Part shown: positions 11,596-25,208 of the stretch, in pieces
Layout: every line of letters begins with the position of its first letter
Numbering within the stretch: position 1 is the stretch's first letter
Assembly: GCF_021917145.1 (NCBI RefSeq)
Contig: NC_061063.1
Location: forward strand, 11,196,516 to 11,260,515
From: Hypomesus transpacificus
Lineage: Eukaryota > Chordata > Actinopteri > Osmeriformes > Osmeridae
DNA length: 64,000 bases
Direction of reading: 5' to 3'
Position numbers and translations under genes: made by a program
The notes under the pieces: model-generated
The model's database searches: none
The model's input: only the letters and a program-made list of their open reading frames with translations
What the model was told of the DNA's origin: nothing

Positions 11596-14500
11596 ATGGA
11601 CGAGGACTTCAATCAGTCCCTCACTCCTCCGGTGTCACCGTTTGCAGCGGAGAGTTCGTGCAGTTTGGCTCCCGCTCGCCCACCCTGTTTCGGCTGCTTT
11701 TCCGAATCGGGACGGGAGAACACCCTGCAAGTCTCACCAGACGCTTACATCGGCAGAGGTTCACTGAAGAGGTAGGTTACACTTTAAGTCCTCAATAATG
11801 TGTTTTAACTTTAACGGTCTGTTTTTTGGTTTGAGCGCAACTGTTGTGGTTCCGCTACCCCAGGTTGCTGCTAAGACTGGACCCAGCCCCGGCTGACTAT
11901 GAATCAGACACCGTGGAGCTGTTCGGCTTTCTCTGGGTGACCGAGACGGCCCTGGTGGAATCCACGCAGCTGCTGTTCGGCCTGTTCAGGTGAGGTGTTT
12001 ACCACATCATAACAATAATCATAACAATAATAGATTGGATTTGTAATGCACTTTACATTTGAAACAAATCTCAAATAGTCATCAGCAATTCATCACCTTA
12101 TTATGCTCTACTGTAGAGTCTACTTGATCCCACTTGAACTCTGCACAGAACAGGAAACATTTCTAGTCACATAGCCATTAGTTTCCCTGCAGACAACTGT
12201 CTTGCCAAAAAAAGAATATATGTAAACTACTGCATGTAAACAAGCTATAGTCTAAACAAATGTTTTCAATTGTAAGCTGGGTAAGGGCATCATGTGGTCA
12301 CAGTGAACTGTCTCATGAGACTGTTGTATTGTCATCTTACAGACAGAAGGTGTTCAAACTGGAGACACTTGTACAATCCAGCTCTCATGACTTTGGTGAG
12401 CTATCTTTGACTCCACACATTCCTGCATGTCATGAAATGTTTCTGGCTGATGTTTCTTCACACCTTCAAGCTGCCTGTGTTCTATTGAGTAGAAGTGACG
12501 TCATTGGCTGTCAATAGATGATAGAGTTAATTGTGATGTGGCCTGTGTTTCAGGCCAGGCTAGTGGACTCCACTACGAGGCTGAGGACCTGAGGCACCAG
12601 TGTGTGCAGTTCCTTCAGTATGTCAAAGTTTTCCTCTACAGGTGAGGACACTGATAGGCTGCTGTCCACAGACAGTCCACACCCACCTACTCTGTAAGGA
12701 TTCTCCCTAAACCTCCTCCTCCTACATTTACATATAGTCATTTAGCAGACGCTCTTATCCAGAGTGACTTACATTAAGTACAGGGACATTCCCCCTAGAC
12801 AAGTAGGGTGAAGTGCCTTTCCTAAGGACACAACGTAATTTGGCATGGCCGGGAATCGAACCAGCAACCTTCTGATTACTAGCCCGATTCCCTAACCTCT
12901 TAGCCACCTGACTCCCTACACATCCTCACTGGCCTCGGACTCCTCCCCTTGCACCGCCATCTCCTCTTTCCCCCCTCCTCCCGTTTCCTCCTGCCTGTCC
13001 GTGTGACCGCCGGCTGTGCCCCTCCCGCAGGTACCTCTCGCCCCCCAGGCCGGAGCAGGCTGCCCCCCACCCCTACGAGGCCCTGCAGGCCGTCTTCCCC
13101 TCGGCTCTGCTGGAGGAGCTGTTCGGTCTCTCTCTCCTCATTGGGCGCCTCAGTGACATGCCTGCCAGCGTGCAGGCTGCCTTCACCATGCAACACATGG
13201 GCAAGGTACTGTCTTCCACCCTTGGCACAATGGAACTTAAAGGTGTCGATGGTATGTGAATGTAGGGCCTGATCTGTCTCTCTGTGTCGGACGTGGCCTT
13301 CATGGGCTCTCTGATTTGTCTGGTCCCTCTGCCTTTCTCTGATTGGTCTGCCTGTCTGTGTCATGTCTCACAGCCTTTATGATTGGTCTGTGTGTGTGTG
13401 TTCTCAGCTGCTCCCGCCCACCTGGCACCTGCTCCACCTGCACCTGGACCTCCACTGGTCCCTGCTGGAGCTGCTGCACCTGCTGGGTCACAAGATGCAG
13501 GGTAGGCTCCGCCCCCGGGGACGTCCCACCCCCTCTACAGGCCTGCACTCACTGGGTTCTGGAAGCCTTCCACCTTTTCTAAAGTGTGTGTGTGTGTGTG
13601 TAGGCCAGGTGGTGTACGTGCAGCAGGACCTGACAGGAGAGAACGTGACCGACGTCAGCCTGCTGGAGCAGCAGCTCACCAACCTGCTGTGTGACCTCAC
13701 CAGCCTGGCCATCAGCAAGTACTGCAAGGTGACTGACCTCTGACCTGGAGCTGGCCCAACTCTCTGCCACCTTGCTGTTAGTGTGTGTGTGTGTAACTGG
13801 TCAGTGTGTTGCAGGTGCGTCCGACCGAGGCCCAGAGCAGCCAGCCGTACCTGTGCTCCTGCAGCAGGGAGCTGTGGATCCAGCTCATACACTTGGTGGA
13901 GCACAGGAGCAAGGTGCTACACACTCCGGTGAGCGCTCTCTCACACACACACACACATGCACAGACACACACACACACAGACAATCTTCCGAGTCGAACC
14001 TGTCCATGTCATTGCAGTGGGTGTTTTTTTTTCCGCACGTGTCTGCCCTCCCCTCCACCTCCCTCCTACTCCTCGTCCTCCTCCCAGTCTTTCTGGAGCT
14101 ACATGAACACCCTGCTGCGTCCTCTGATGGGGGGGCCCCGGCCCGAGTCTGGCCAGGGTGCCCCCCTCCCACCCTGCAAGGATGCCCTGGGCTTCAGCTG
14201 GTGGCTGGTGACCCACCTGGCAGAGCTGGGCCAGTACGGCCGCAGTGGCAGCCTCCAGACTGAGGTAGGGAGGGGGGGGGGGCTCTCACCCAGGACCATA
14301 CCCTGCTGGCACTCAGCAGGTCTGGGGGGGGGCCCCGGGGTGGATTGGAGGTTGTGCGTGACAGCGTATGTCGACTATTTGTATCCAACATTCGTCGTGC
14401 AAATTGGTATTGACGCGAGTCGTGCCCTGTCTTCACAGAAACAGCTGGAGGATAACTGGAGCTTAGTAGGAGGGCTTCTGAGGGCCTCCTGTAACCCCAA

Positions 14501-15623
14501 GGTACTGCCGGCCTTGCCCTGCCTTGAGACCGTGCTGGGGGAACAGGCTACTTGTTTTGCTATCTCAAAACTGAACTGTGCGTGTGTGTGTGTAGGGAGG
14601 GCTGCAGGAGGAGCAGGTCAGGATGCACGTGCACTGCTGTCTGAGTGTGTGTCTCATGTGGGGCCCCAACACCAGCACCGTGTCTATCCTCTGGGAGTAC
14701 TACAGCCGGCACCTGGTGAGACCGCTTAAAAACCTCCCCTCCACCTCCCCTCCACCTCCTCCGTATTCCTCACTCCCGTACTCCCCCATGTGGTGTCCCC
14801 AGGGAGGCTCCTTCTCCGTGCCCTGGCTGGGGGTGTCGTCTTTGGGCAGCATGTCGCGGAGCCCCCTGGCCCTGCTGGAGCAGGCCCGGAGCTGCTGCGA
14901 GCCCGGCCCCCTGCGCTCCGCAGGCCACGCCCAGCTCTACCGCCACGCCTCCTCCTTCCTCCTCTTCCTCAGGATCCTGGCACTCTACCTGGCCCAGGAC
15001 AGCGCCCCCTGGAGGCAGATCAAGGGGAGGTGAAGACCGGGAGGGAGGGGGTGTAAAAGGGAGGGAGGGACATATGGTGTGGAGGGATGAAGGGAAGCCT
15101 GGTCGCTTCTTGCAGTATGCCAGCCAGCATGCTCTTTTTCCTGGCAGCCCACAATCTTCTGCGCAGCGTAAGACCAACCAACAATTTTCCACTACGAACT
15201 GTGACGGATGAATGAGCAAGGGGGTTCGAGGTGCGGAGCTATGACAATGTCTGTGCCAATGGTATGCAGACTGCATGCAACCGTATGTACTTCATATGGG
15301 CAACTGCAGTATTATATAAAAGTGACAGGACAAAGTATGCGATTTGAGACTGTTGAGGCTGTATGTTAATAACCAACGCCCCCGGCCCCCAGCCCGCGGG
15401 GGTGAAGGCTAATGCTCGTGCCGTGTCGTTAGTCTTCTAAAGCTGGTTTGCTGCTGCCAGGAACCAAGTTAGGGGGTGGCCTACCGCCATGGCAACGGCC
15501 TGATCACCTCCCCTGGGAGACTGGAGCATCTGGTTGCCCCCGGAAACGTGCTGTCTTGGTCAAACAGACAAACAAACAAACCCCCCAAAATAAACAGACC
15601 CGCAAACAAGAAAGCCGACCGAC

Positions 15624-15672
<49 letters not shown>

Positions 15673-17585
15673 CGTATGTTCTCAACACACACGCGCACAC
15701 ACACACGATCTGTTCCTACGCGTCTCTTTAACTTTTCAATACGTCAGTCATGAAATATACAACACACCTTAGGCCGGGGCTCATTCAAATTCCAAACAGC
15801 TTTTCCAGATTCTGACAGTGGTTGGGGCATTTGTAATGTGATGGCTTTCCCTGCAAGCTCCCTCTACACGCATTGCAGGGCATAACCCTAACCCTGTATA
15901 TTCACTTCCTACGTTCCACGTTGCTATTCTATACGAGCGGCGCGTCATTTGAAGCCTTTTTATTAGTTAGGCTCTAATCGCATATGATGCACTACTGGGA
16001 CCAGTCAAGCAAATCATTATGTTATCATAAGTAATAGAGTTAACTCCCCTCCACCCCCACACTCTCTGTCTTTCCCTCTCTCTGTCTGTCTCTTTCCCTC
16101 TCTCTGTCTGTGTCTCTCTTTCCCTTTCTCTGTCTGTGTCTCACTCTCTGTCTGTGTCTCTCTCTCTCTTTCCCTCTCTGTCTGTGTCTCACTCTCTGTC
16201 TGTGTCTCTCTCTTTCCCTCTCTCTGTCTGTGTCTCACTCTCTGTCTGTGTCTCTCTCTCTCTTTCCCCCCTCCCTCCAGGGTGTACTCCAAGTTCCACC
16301 AGCGTCGGATGCAGGAGCTGTCGGAGGCGGGGCTCGCCCACTTCCTCCTCCTCTTCCTGGTCGTGGCCCTGCGGGCGGAGCCGGAGGACGTGGCGGGGCG
16401 CGCGTGCGAGCTCCTGGGGCTCCTGCCGTGGGACGGCCCCCCGACCCAGCGGGGCCTGGTGTGGAGGGGCCAGCTGGCCCTGCTGCTGCTGCTCCAGGAC
16501 CGGGGCCTGGACGTGGGGCCCCAGGCCTGCTGGCTGGCCGACTCCTTCTCCAAGTCGGCCCGGGAGTTCTACCTCCGGACCACGGAGCCGTCCAGGCGCC
16601 TGGCGCTCTGGCCGCCGCTCGCCTCCTACCTGGAGGGCGTGGCCGAGGTGTTCGAGACGAGCAGGGCTCTCGGCCAATCGGAGGAGCGGCTGCTCAACGA
16701 GGGCTTCGGCCTCCTGCTTCCCGCCTGCCGGCAGACTGAGCTGGGCTCCGCCCTCGGCTTCCTGCAGGTCGTGCTGTCCCAGCTCCGGTGAGGAAGCACA
16801 CAGACACCTGTGTGTGTGTGTGTGCGTGTTTACACACACTCGCCTATGCTAAGTGTATGCACTTAAGTCCGCAACACACACACATACACACACCAGTCCC
16901 TGCCTCTGTCTGCTTTTGAGTTGCCCCAAAGCCCACCCCAGTCCCCAGGTCCCAGAACACTCAGGGCCCAGTGGAGCTGACAAAGGCAGGGCTGTGCTCT
17001 TCCTCTCGGCTGAGGCCCTGGGACTGGGGGCCCCCTTCTCTGGAGCCCCGCAGCCCCCGGCTCACCCCAGCAGGTGCTGGCAGAGGCCTGCCTAGAGTTA
17101 CGGCCCCCAGGGGCCCCTCAGGCATGGAGGGTTCAGCTGCAGGACACAGGTGTGTGTTACACCAAGCGTGGGTCAGAGGGCCACAGGTGAAACAGGGGTC
17201 TGGAGACTGACAGGCAGCAGCAGTAGAGGCGCCAGGATACCTAACCTGTCTGTCTTCTCTCTGTGTGTGTGTGTGTGTGTTTGTGCACTGGATCTTTGTG
17301 TGTGTCTGTCACGCTGCCTGTGTCAGCGTGCGTCATGTTTGTGCGTGTGTCTCTGTCTGCCGCTGTGTCTTTGTGTGTGTGTGTGTGTGTGTGTGCTCGC
17401 ACGCTGCACAGCAAAGGGGGATTAAGTGGGGACTCTGACGATGTCTTGTACAATGAGTCTTGATGTGTGTGAAAGGACCACGCCGCCGTGGCAACGCCGT
17501 GGTAACGAGGCTAATGAATTCAGGCTCTAATCGATTGTTTCAGCTCTCTTTGGATTAGATACAACCTTGCTGGAAGGCTCAGCCG

Positions 17586-17626
<41 letters not shown>

Positions 17627-20600
17627 GGAGACAAGCAGTGGGGGGGAGGGGGGGGCTTGGAGAAGGTGCCAGTGCCCACCCATACCCCCCCCCCCCCTCC
17701 CTTTCGGGGTGAAGGAGGTACAGAGGGATCATCTCTCGTCTAAATGAGATTACAGCTCCTTCAGCTGCTTATCTGGGCTAATGCCAGCCGCTGGGAGGGT
17801 GTGTGTTTGTGTGTGTGGGGGGGGGGATTCTGGGTCTCAGCCTCTGCCCCACGCCGCACCAATACACCATTAATCCCCCCAGAGAGAGCAGGGAAGAGGA
17901 ACGGGGGGAGGGGAACGGACGAGAGAAAAGAAAAGGGAGGATTTGAGAGAAGGTACAGATGGGGAGAAACGACTGGTTTGGAGGAGAGGGATCTGGTCTT
18001 GAATAATGACTTCAACAACACGTGTGTGTGTGTGTGTGTGTGTATGTCTTTCAGGCGAGTCCATCAGCGTGGCGTCCAGGCGGGCCCCTCGGTGGCCAGT
18101 GTGGGGAGAGAGCGCCACCTAGCGGTGGCAGCGGCCCTGTGGACCCACTTCTTCCCCTTCCTGCGAAGCCTGCGCCTCACCCAGACCCCCCCAGCCCCCC
18201 TGGCAGACGCAGCCGCAGGTCACACACACACACACACACTGCCTCCTGTATTAGCAAAGCATGTTCAAATGGCAGCATTTGTGATCTGAATACTTTTTAT
18301 CAACCAGAAATACTATAGTATACTATATATCACCTTAATCACACCTTTTTGGTTTGCAAAAAAAATTCTGATCAACTTGGATCCTTTTTATGGTTGTTAA
18401 TTAATTAAATGGTTGTTGACTATTTTCCCAGGATTCACTCTCCTGGCCTTTGACCTGCCGAGCTCCGCCCCCCAGGACCTCCAGCCCAACCCTGTCCAGT
18501 CCATCATGCACTGCTTTGGCTGGGAGGACATGCTTCACCCCCTCTTGGTGACTCGTTACCTGCCTCACCTGCTGCAAGACAGGTACTCACTCTGACATCG
18601 ACTACTCTGGTCTCTCTGCCTCTCGCTCACCTGCTCTCTGACCTCGAATACTCTGGTCTAGCTTCCTGTCTCGTTGACCTTGTGTCCTGTGTATGCATTG
18701 GTATGGAGCTGCTGTGAACAGCTGCAGGCTCTCTGTGTGTTAGAAGAGCCTGACAAGTCTTCTGGTCCCCAGTGAGCTGGTGGTGGCGGTGAGCTCCGGC
18801 TCAGGTGCTTCTGCTTCCGGTCCGGCCCAGGCTCTGTGTGTGAGAGCCTGGTTCCGGTGCTTTCTCCAGCAGCACCTTCACAAGAACCCAGACAGGTCCG
18901 ACAGCCGTGCAGGTACAGAATGTCACACGCTAGCGATGCTACACTCGCACACACACACACTCGACTCAAAAAGTGATTTGGGGGTTGTATGATGTGTGTA
19001 CCGACAGGCAGGGCTCTGGAGGAACAGCTGGCTGAGCTGACCAGGCTGGTTCTGCGGCTGCCTGAGGTGGACTCCCTACTGCAGCGTTCTGGGCTACAGC
19101 CTGCAGCCTCCAGACCGGAGCCCAGATCAGCTCTGCAGCTCTTCATCAAGGTCCAGCAGACACAGGGGATAAACATGCATATACACACACGCACACCTGT
19201 GTCAGACGTGTTACCTGACATGCATACTTCTCTCCCTTTCTCCTCCCTCCCTGGTCCAGGCCGTGGGCCGGGTCTACGGTGGTCTCCAGGTGCTGTCGGA
19301 GCGCGCTGCCATGGTCACCAAGGCTCTGGACTACCTGGGAGACTTTCTGAAGCATGTCAAGCCCTACCTGGTCAACAAGAACCCTGAGGGTCTGCAGCTG
19401 GCTTACTGGGTTGGAGGTGAGTGGAGATTGCCTCCTGGGCTATAGATGGGTGGAGCTTGAGGTGGGTGGAGGCCTGGTGGAGGTATCTGACTTCTTCATG
19501 TGTTCCTTGTGCTGTTGCAGGCTGTGTGGTGAAGCACTGGGGCCCCCTGCTGGCCTCCTCGAGGGCCCAGCAGCAACTGTTCCGCCTGGTGGAGGTCCTC
19601 CTGCTGCCCCACTCCCTGACCCACCTGGAGCAGGCCCTGCGAGACAGCCTGCCCCTTTACCTACAGGTAACTACCTCTCTACCTACGGGTAACTACCTCT
19701 CTACCTACGGGTAACTACCTCTCTACATGTCGGTAACTGCCCCTCTACCTGTGGGTAACTGCCCCTCTACCTACAAGTAACTACCTCTCTACCTGTGGGT
19801 AACTGCCCCTCTACCTGTGGGTAACTGCCCCTCTACGTGCAGATAAGATGCCTTTACCTTCAGGTAACCTCCCCTATCCAGATATGCAACCGACTCTACC
19901 TGTCCCTCTGTCCAGGGTCTGTCCGTGGCAGCCGGCATGTCCCAGTCTCAGGGGGCGGGGCTAAAGCAACAGCTCCGCAGCGTCATCGCCAAGTACCTGG
20001 ACCACTTCCTCCCAGCCACGCCCTCCGCCGGAGTCATAGCCAATCACCCGGTGCTGCTGGCTGCCTGCGAGGCCACACCCACCCCCCATGGGGCAGGACT
20101 GAGGAGGAGCATCCTGCAGGTCCTCTGGTAGGTAGACTGTCTGGTAGTTTGTATGACTGTCTGGTAGTTTGGTATGCCTGTCTGGTAGTTTGGTATGACT
20201 GTCTGGTAGATTGTATGACTGTCTGGTAGTTTGTATGACTGTCTGGTAGTTTGGTATGTCTGTGGTAGTTTGGTATGCCTGTGTGGTAGTTTGGTATGCC
20301 TGTGTGGTAGTTTGTATGTCTGTCTGGTAGTTTGGTATGTCTGTCTGGTCATTTTCTCTTGTAGTTTAGTAGATCACTTTGGTAGTCTGGTAGGTAGGTC
20401 TGGTAGTTTAGAAGATCTCTCTGGTAGTTTGGTAATTGTCTTTGGTAGTTTTGAAAGTCTCTGGTGGGCAGACCAGTATAGAGTGTAGGTCTATCATAAC
20501 TGACCCACCACACAACCTGCTAACTCTGACCCTCCCCGTTTAATGCAGCGATAACTTCCTGCAGTTCAAGGGCCACGCCCCTCCTCCCCGCCTGGCCGCC

Positions 20601-22035
20601 GTCCTGGCCTTCCTATTGGAGCTGCTGAGACGGAACAAGGATGCTGACCCCGCCCTGCTCACTGTGCCCCTCCCCTCCGTGCTGCGCTGTCTGATGCTGG
20701 TCAACGAGCCACATGGTGAGACTCAGTGTTTTCTCTGGGATTTTCTTTTAGCACAAAGTCCTAACCCTATATTTCGGAGCAGGTTAATGTAATAGCTAAT
20801 GTAATATTGCACATATTCCGTCCTATTTCCCTGAAAGCAATAAGGTTAGGCTACTGGAAGAGACCTTCCACTCATCAAGTATGTTCTAAATGGCATAAAT
20901 GCTGCCAATTAATAATTGACGTAACAACGTATTGTAAATGGTCAGTAGCCTATCGATTAAGGTACTTGAAAGCATGTACACTGTCTGCTTCATTTGATCT
21001 TGATAGGCTAAGCATTCTGTAGCAAATATAAAAATAAACCCACTATTTATTAATTAAAACTACTTCTGCATAATAATGCACTTAAAATACAAACGTGAGC
21101 AAAGGCAGCAATCGATACTGAATCAACAGACAAACAACGAAAATCACCAGTTAACTTAAAATTAAATTAGCAACAAATATAGACTAATACAATAACAGGC
21201 TTAAATGAACTGACAACTTATACGCCTTCCAGTTCTCAAGGACGCACACACGCAATCTCAACTGCGGTGTGAAGCGTGTGTCCATGCTATTCTCCCACAT
21301 GCACTCTAACAATCACTGCTGATAGACGGCCAAAAATGTGGTACAGCCCTATTTCTGATACCGTGGCGGCAGAAATTTAGTCGTGGTGGGCCGCAAAAAA
21401 TCAACATAGAGGAAACACTGGAGACTGCACACACACATACACATACAGAACGTACTGTGTGTGCATCTGAGCTGACTGATGTGTGTGTGTGTGTGTTTGT
21501 GTCAGTGAGGAGGATCGCTACAGAGGCTCTGCAGCTGCTAGTGGAGAGGTGTGGAGCTGCAACAGATGGACCATGTAACCAGACCACCACTATCTTAAAG
21601 TAAGTCTCTTGACCTACATCACCTCTGTACCCAGTACCTGCAGCGATACACATCCCTAATCCATGTGTGTGTGTGTGTGTGTCCATCCTGCAGGTCGTTT
21701 GTAGAGGAGAACGAAGGTGTGTATGACAAGCAGGTCTACAGTGTTCTGGAGACTGTGGCGGTTCTAGATCTGCCAGTGGTGCAGGTTCTAGTGCCGGTTC
21801 TGTCTCTGAGCTTGAGGAACACGGAACATAAGAGAGGCCTGGGCAGGAACAGCACCTTGAGGTGAGGAAGCAATTCTCTTTCTCACAACGGAAGGATGAA
21901 GTCATCGGCCCCTTTTCACCCCCTCTCTTTTTTAATCTCTCTTACTCTCTGGGTCGCAGGAGTGCCTACAAGAAACTGCTGAGCATTTTGGGAGATGTAG
22001 GCCAAGCTGAGGCCATCAGTCTGGAGGAGGAGTGA
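11596..22035 (+). CDS. mms22l: MMS22-like DNA repair protein, complete (24 coding exons)
   Basis: MMS22L pairs with TONSL at stalled replication forks and promotes RAD51 loading. Exons: 11596-11771, 11864-11989, 12343-12395, 12554-12641, 13031-13205, 13408-13501, 13604-13728, 13815-13928, 14088-14264, 14439-14501, 14596-14715, 14803-15029, 16281-16787, 18055-18218, 18432-18582, 18773-18912, 19008-19150, 19260-19416, 19521-19666, 19916-20127, 20549-20715, 21506-21599, 21694-21861, 21960-22035. Phases close exactly on 1,220 residues (human 1,243). Matches along the whole length include [114 protein letters not shown] and [18 protein letters not shown]. The N-terminus is divergent. Donors after exons 14 (GTCACA) and 17 (GTCCAG) are weak but are needed by phase and homology. 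It is tail to tail with klhl32, as in human. Confidence 0.96.
12723..12915 (-). repeat. tRNA-derived SINE in mms22l intron 4
   Basis: Read on the minus strand it has an A-box-like TGGCTAAGAGGTTAG and a perfect B box GGTTCGATTCC about 40 bp apart, then a body ending in the fish-wide motif CTGGATAAGAGCGTCTGC. This is the layout of a Pol III tRNA-derived SINE. CCTACA at both edges may be a short target-site duplication. Confidence 0.75.
15627..15700. repeat. TG/CG/CA microsatellite in mms22l intron 12
   Basis: (TG)n, then GCGCGCGCG, then CACACGCG. The alternating purine-pyrimidine run could adopt Z-DNA. Confidence 0.9.
19667..19880 (+). repeat. minisatellite built from the exon 19 splice donor
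   Basis: About nine degenerate 22-bp units of GTAACTACCTCTCTACCTRC start exactly at the exon 19 donor (CTACAG|GTAACT) and fill most of intron 19. Each unit repeats the GTAACT donor core and a pyrimidine block. Confidence 0.9.
20128..20480 (+). repeat. minisatellite at the exon 20 splice donor
   Basis: About 15 units of roughly 21 bp (GTCTGGTAGTTTGGTATGAC) begin at the exon 20 donor (CTCTG|GTAGGT) and fill most of intron 20. The donor-like CTGGTAG core recurs in each unit. Confidence 0.9.
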
Positions 22036-22206
22036 CCCCTGGACCTCATCACATGACCCCCTGACCCACCCCTGACCCCCCAGCTGACACACAGAAGCCA
22101 GAATATATATGCTTTGGACAGAATGTATGGCTTCTATTAATTTATTTGTATTTGTACAGATGCAGTATGATCGTGTTTACCATACATTCATGATATGTGG
22201 ATTGTT

Positions 22207-22212
22207 ATTAAA
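22207..22212 (+). terminator. mms22l polyadenylation signal (ATTAAA)
   Basis: ATTAAA 172 bases after the mms22l stop, followed within 30 bases by a T/G-rich stretch. It is the first hexamer after the stop and fits a short 3' UTR. Confidence 0.6.
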
Positions 22213-22560
22213 ATGAAGATGAAACTCTGTAAACGTTCCACTTGACATGCAGCATATGTGCGTGTGAGACAGCAGTGTCCACGCTGCCTGGCTTCACGAC
22301 AGCCCTGTCTTGTCTCTCTCAATCAGGATCTTACTTCCTGTCACATACTCCACACGCTATTTACCCATACTGCAAAACTGCCTTCCTCTGTCCTACAGTT
22401 ACACCCCTGTCTCCCTCCTACGGTGGCCCTCTCTTCTTCCTACCCCCCTCCTATCTCCTCCCCCCCATCATTTTTCTATCTGCATTCTCCAATATCACAT
22501 TGTCCTGTTTTGCTCTCTGGATGAGACAGTGAAGAACACGCGCTGATTCAAACAGATCCT

Positions 22561-22566
22561 CTTTAT
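22561..22566 (-). terminator. klhl32 polyadenylation signal (AATAAA on the minus strand)
   Basis: TTTATT on the plus strand reads AATAAA on the minus strand, about 0.83 kb downstream of the klhl32 stop. The two tail-to-tail genes would then end about 350 bp apart. Confidence 0.55.
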
Positions 22567-23189
22567 TACGAGAACAGAGCAATTCGAGTTCCTCCACTGT
22601 CACAGGAAGTGCCTCTGATTGGTCCGCAGTTTAATGAAGTCATCGTAGGGTGTATCACAGAAATTCGGTTGACCTATGCAGAGTGTGTGGGCAGGCTGGT
22701 GAACACGTCTGTTCAGCTGAGAACCTCTTGAAGCTCTGAACCTCTTAGCTGAACATGGTCGTCAGAAGAACAGTCTTAAATCCTCCAGGTCTTCCTTAAA
22801 TCCTGAAGAAGCACACCAACGCAGGCAGCCTGTAGTGCACCTTAAATACAGGATCTGTAGCCCTGATACATATGTAGTAGCTGTGTATATACAGTACCTA
22901 TAGCCCTGGTAAACATTTATGCCCAGTGTCCTAGACATGGATTAAATCTTGTCCTAGACCTAGACTATATACTTTTTCAATGGAGATCTTCATTGATTTT
23001 TGCTCTTACTTTAGCACTAGGCTTAACCCATGTCGGGGAAACTGGGCCATCGTTGTGTAGATGGAGTGCCTATAGCCCTGTTAAATATGCCACAGATAGA
23101 GAGTAGAGTATACAGTCCTATATGCATTGAAAACAGGTGGACAGGAGCAGACCTGTATGTCTGGGGAAAGTATTCTGGTCACTTTCCTA

Positions 23190-23415
23190 TCCTGCGCTGT
23201 GATTAGTCCAACAGCTCACATCCTGTTTTGTGATTGGTCAAACAGCTAATATCCTTTCCAGTATTTGATCAAAAAGCTCCCATCACGTGGTACTGATTGG
23301 TCAGATATACCCAGTCCTGTCCCGTGGTTGGTCAGACCGTTTCTGGACAGTCATATGATTGGTCAGACGCCCCCAATCCTGGGGTGATGTGATTGGTCAG
23401 ACGGCTCCTATCCAA
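23190..23415. repeat. degenerate tandem repeat with ATTGGTCA (CCAAT) cores
   Basis: Five to six units of about 30-45 bp, each with a GATTGGTCAGAC- or TGATTGGTCAAACAG-like core and a following CCCAATCCTG/ATCCTG. The array covers the start of the klhl32 3' UTR and its last unit contains the klhl32 stop codon. Confidence 0.7.
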
Positions 23416-25176
23416 TGGGACGGCTCCTGAAGGCTGGGGAGGTTTGGACAGGTCAGAGAGGGGGTGGGCAGGAAGCAAGCAGCGATGCCATTGGATGCAA
23501 ATGGCAGAGTGGGTCCATAGAACACTTCCTCCTCTCCCTCTGAGCTCACATCCAGCACCTACAATAGAGCAAGTGGAGCGTGACGAACACAGAGCTTACG
23601 AACTCCAAGCCGGTTAGTGTCGAGTCAGTCAGTCATCTTACCTGGATACAAGCCAGAGGTTCGTTGGTCCAGATGGAGTAACCTCCGACCACATAGATCC
23701 TGTGGTCATGGACCGCCACTCCCGCCTCATTCTGACCTGTGGGAGGCAGTACAGGGTTAGGTTGAGGTGTGTGTGTGTGTGTGATACAGGGCCATCTTCT
23801 GTGCCCAGCGAGGGAAGGAGCCGAGACAAAGTTAGGTCTACCTGTGTGTGTGTGTGTGTAAACGTGTGTGTTACTGCTGTGTGTATTGGGGCGTCCTCGG
23901 CGCTCACCGGTGAGCAGGTTGAAGGAGCAGCGCGTCCATTGGTCGGTGTCCAGGTGGTAGGCGTCGATGTGCCTCACCAGGACGCGGTCGTTGTTGTAGT
24001 CCAGGTCGTTCCCGCCCAGCACGTACAGGTGGCGCCGCACCGCCGCCATGACATGGTACACTCGGCGCTGGAGCATGGGGCTCCGGGACAGCCACTTGTT
24101 CTGGGGTGTGTGTGTGTGGGGGGGGGGGGGGGGTGCGGGGGGGGGTAGAAGGAGGAAGGATAGTAAGGATTTCAGGGGAGAGAGGGAGAGGAGAGAGCAG
24201 AGTGAAGGAGAGAGGAGGATGAAGGAGGGAGCAGAGTGAAGGAGAGAGGAGGATGAAGGAGGGAGCAGAGTGAAGGAGAGAGGAGGATGAAGGAGGGAGC
24301 AGAGTGAAGGAGAGAGGAGGATGAGGACACAGAGGAGAGAGGGTGAGAGAGTGAGTTACTATACCAGCAGGGTGGGAGGTGTGTTTCCTCCTGCTCTAAT
24401 GACTACACTCTACACAAACACACACACACACACAGTAACACACTGTCCTAAGTGTGTCGTTGCTCATTTGGTGAGAGCAAAGAGTGCCTGTGAGCTAGTG
24501 AATGTGCGTGTGCATGTGTGCGCTGGAGTTGATGGTGTGTGTGTGTGTGCGGGGGTGTTTACTGGTGACCATCTGTTGAGTGTGTATGTGTGTGTGAGGT
24601 GGGGGGGGTGGTATGGTTAATGGAGGTGCAAGAGTTGAATAGAGATCCATGATGAATTCAAATGAGATTCTCCTGCCCTCCCCTCCATCTCCCTCCCTCC
24701 TCCACCCCCTTCTTCCCTTCTCCATCCATCCCTCCCTCCCTCTCCTATTACACCCACACACAGCTACACACACACACACAGCTACACACATCCCCGGTTC
24801 ACAGGTGGTTGGCATCTGCATTAATGATTCCAGGTTCGTATGATCATGCGTTTCCATAGTTACCTGTTCTGGGTCAAACACCATCAGTCGGTTTTGGTAC
24901 TGAGCTGTGTTGGTAACTCCGCCTGGAATACACAGAAATGTTACACACCTGTACACTGTGTGTGTGTGTGTGTGTGTGTGTGTGGTTGCGTGTGTGTGTG
25001 GTTGTGTGTCTGTGGTTGTGTGTGTGGTTGTGTGTGTGTGTGGTGGTCTGTGTGTGTGTGGTTGTGTGTGTGTGTGGTTGTGTGTGTGTGTGTGGTTGCG
25101 TGTCTGTGTGTGTGTGTGTGTGGTTGTGTGTGTGGTTGCGTGTCTGTGTGTGTATGTGTGTGGTTGTGTGTGGTTG

Positions 25177-25208
<32 letters not shown>

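Noticed and set aside
16110-16852. Long overlapping plus- and minus-strand frames at mms22l exon 13
   Set aside because: GC-rich coding DNA opens several frames; only the frame [13 protein letters not shown] matches MMS22L.
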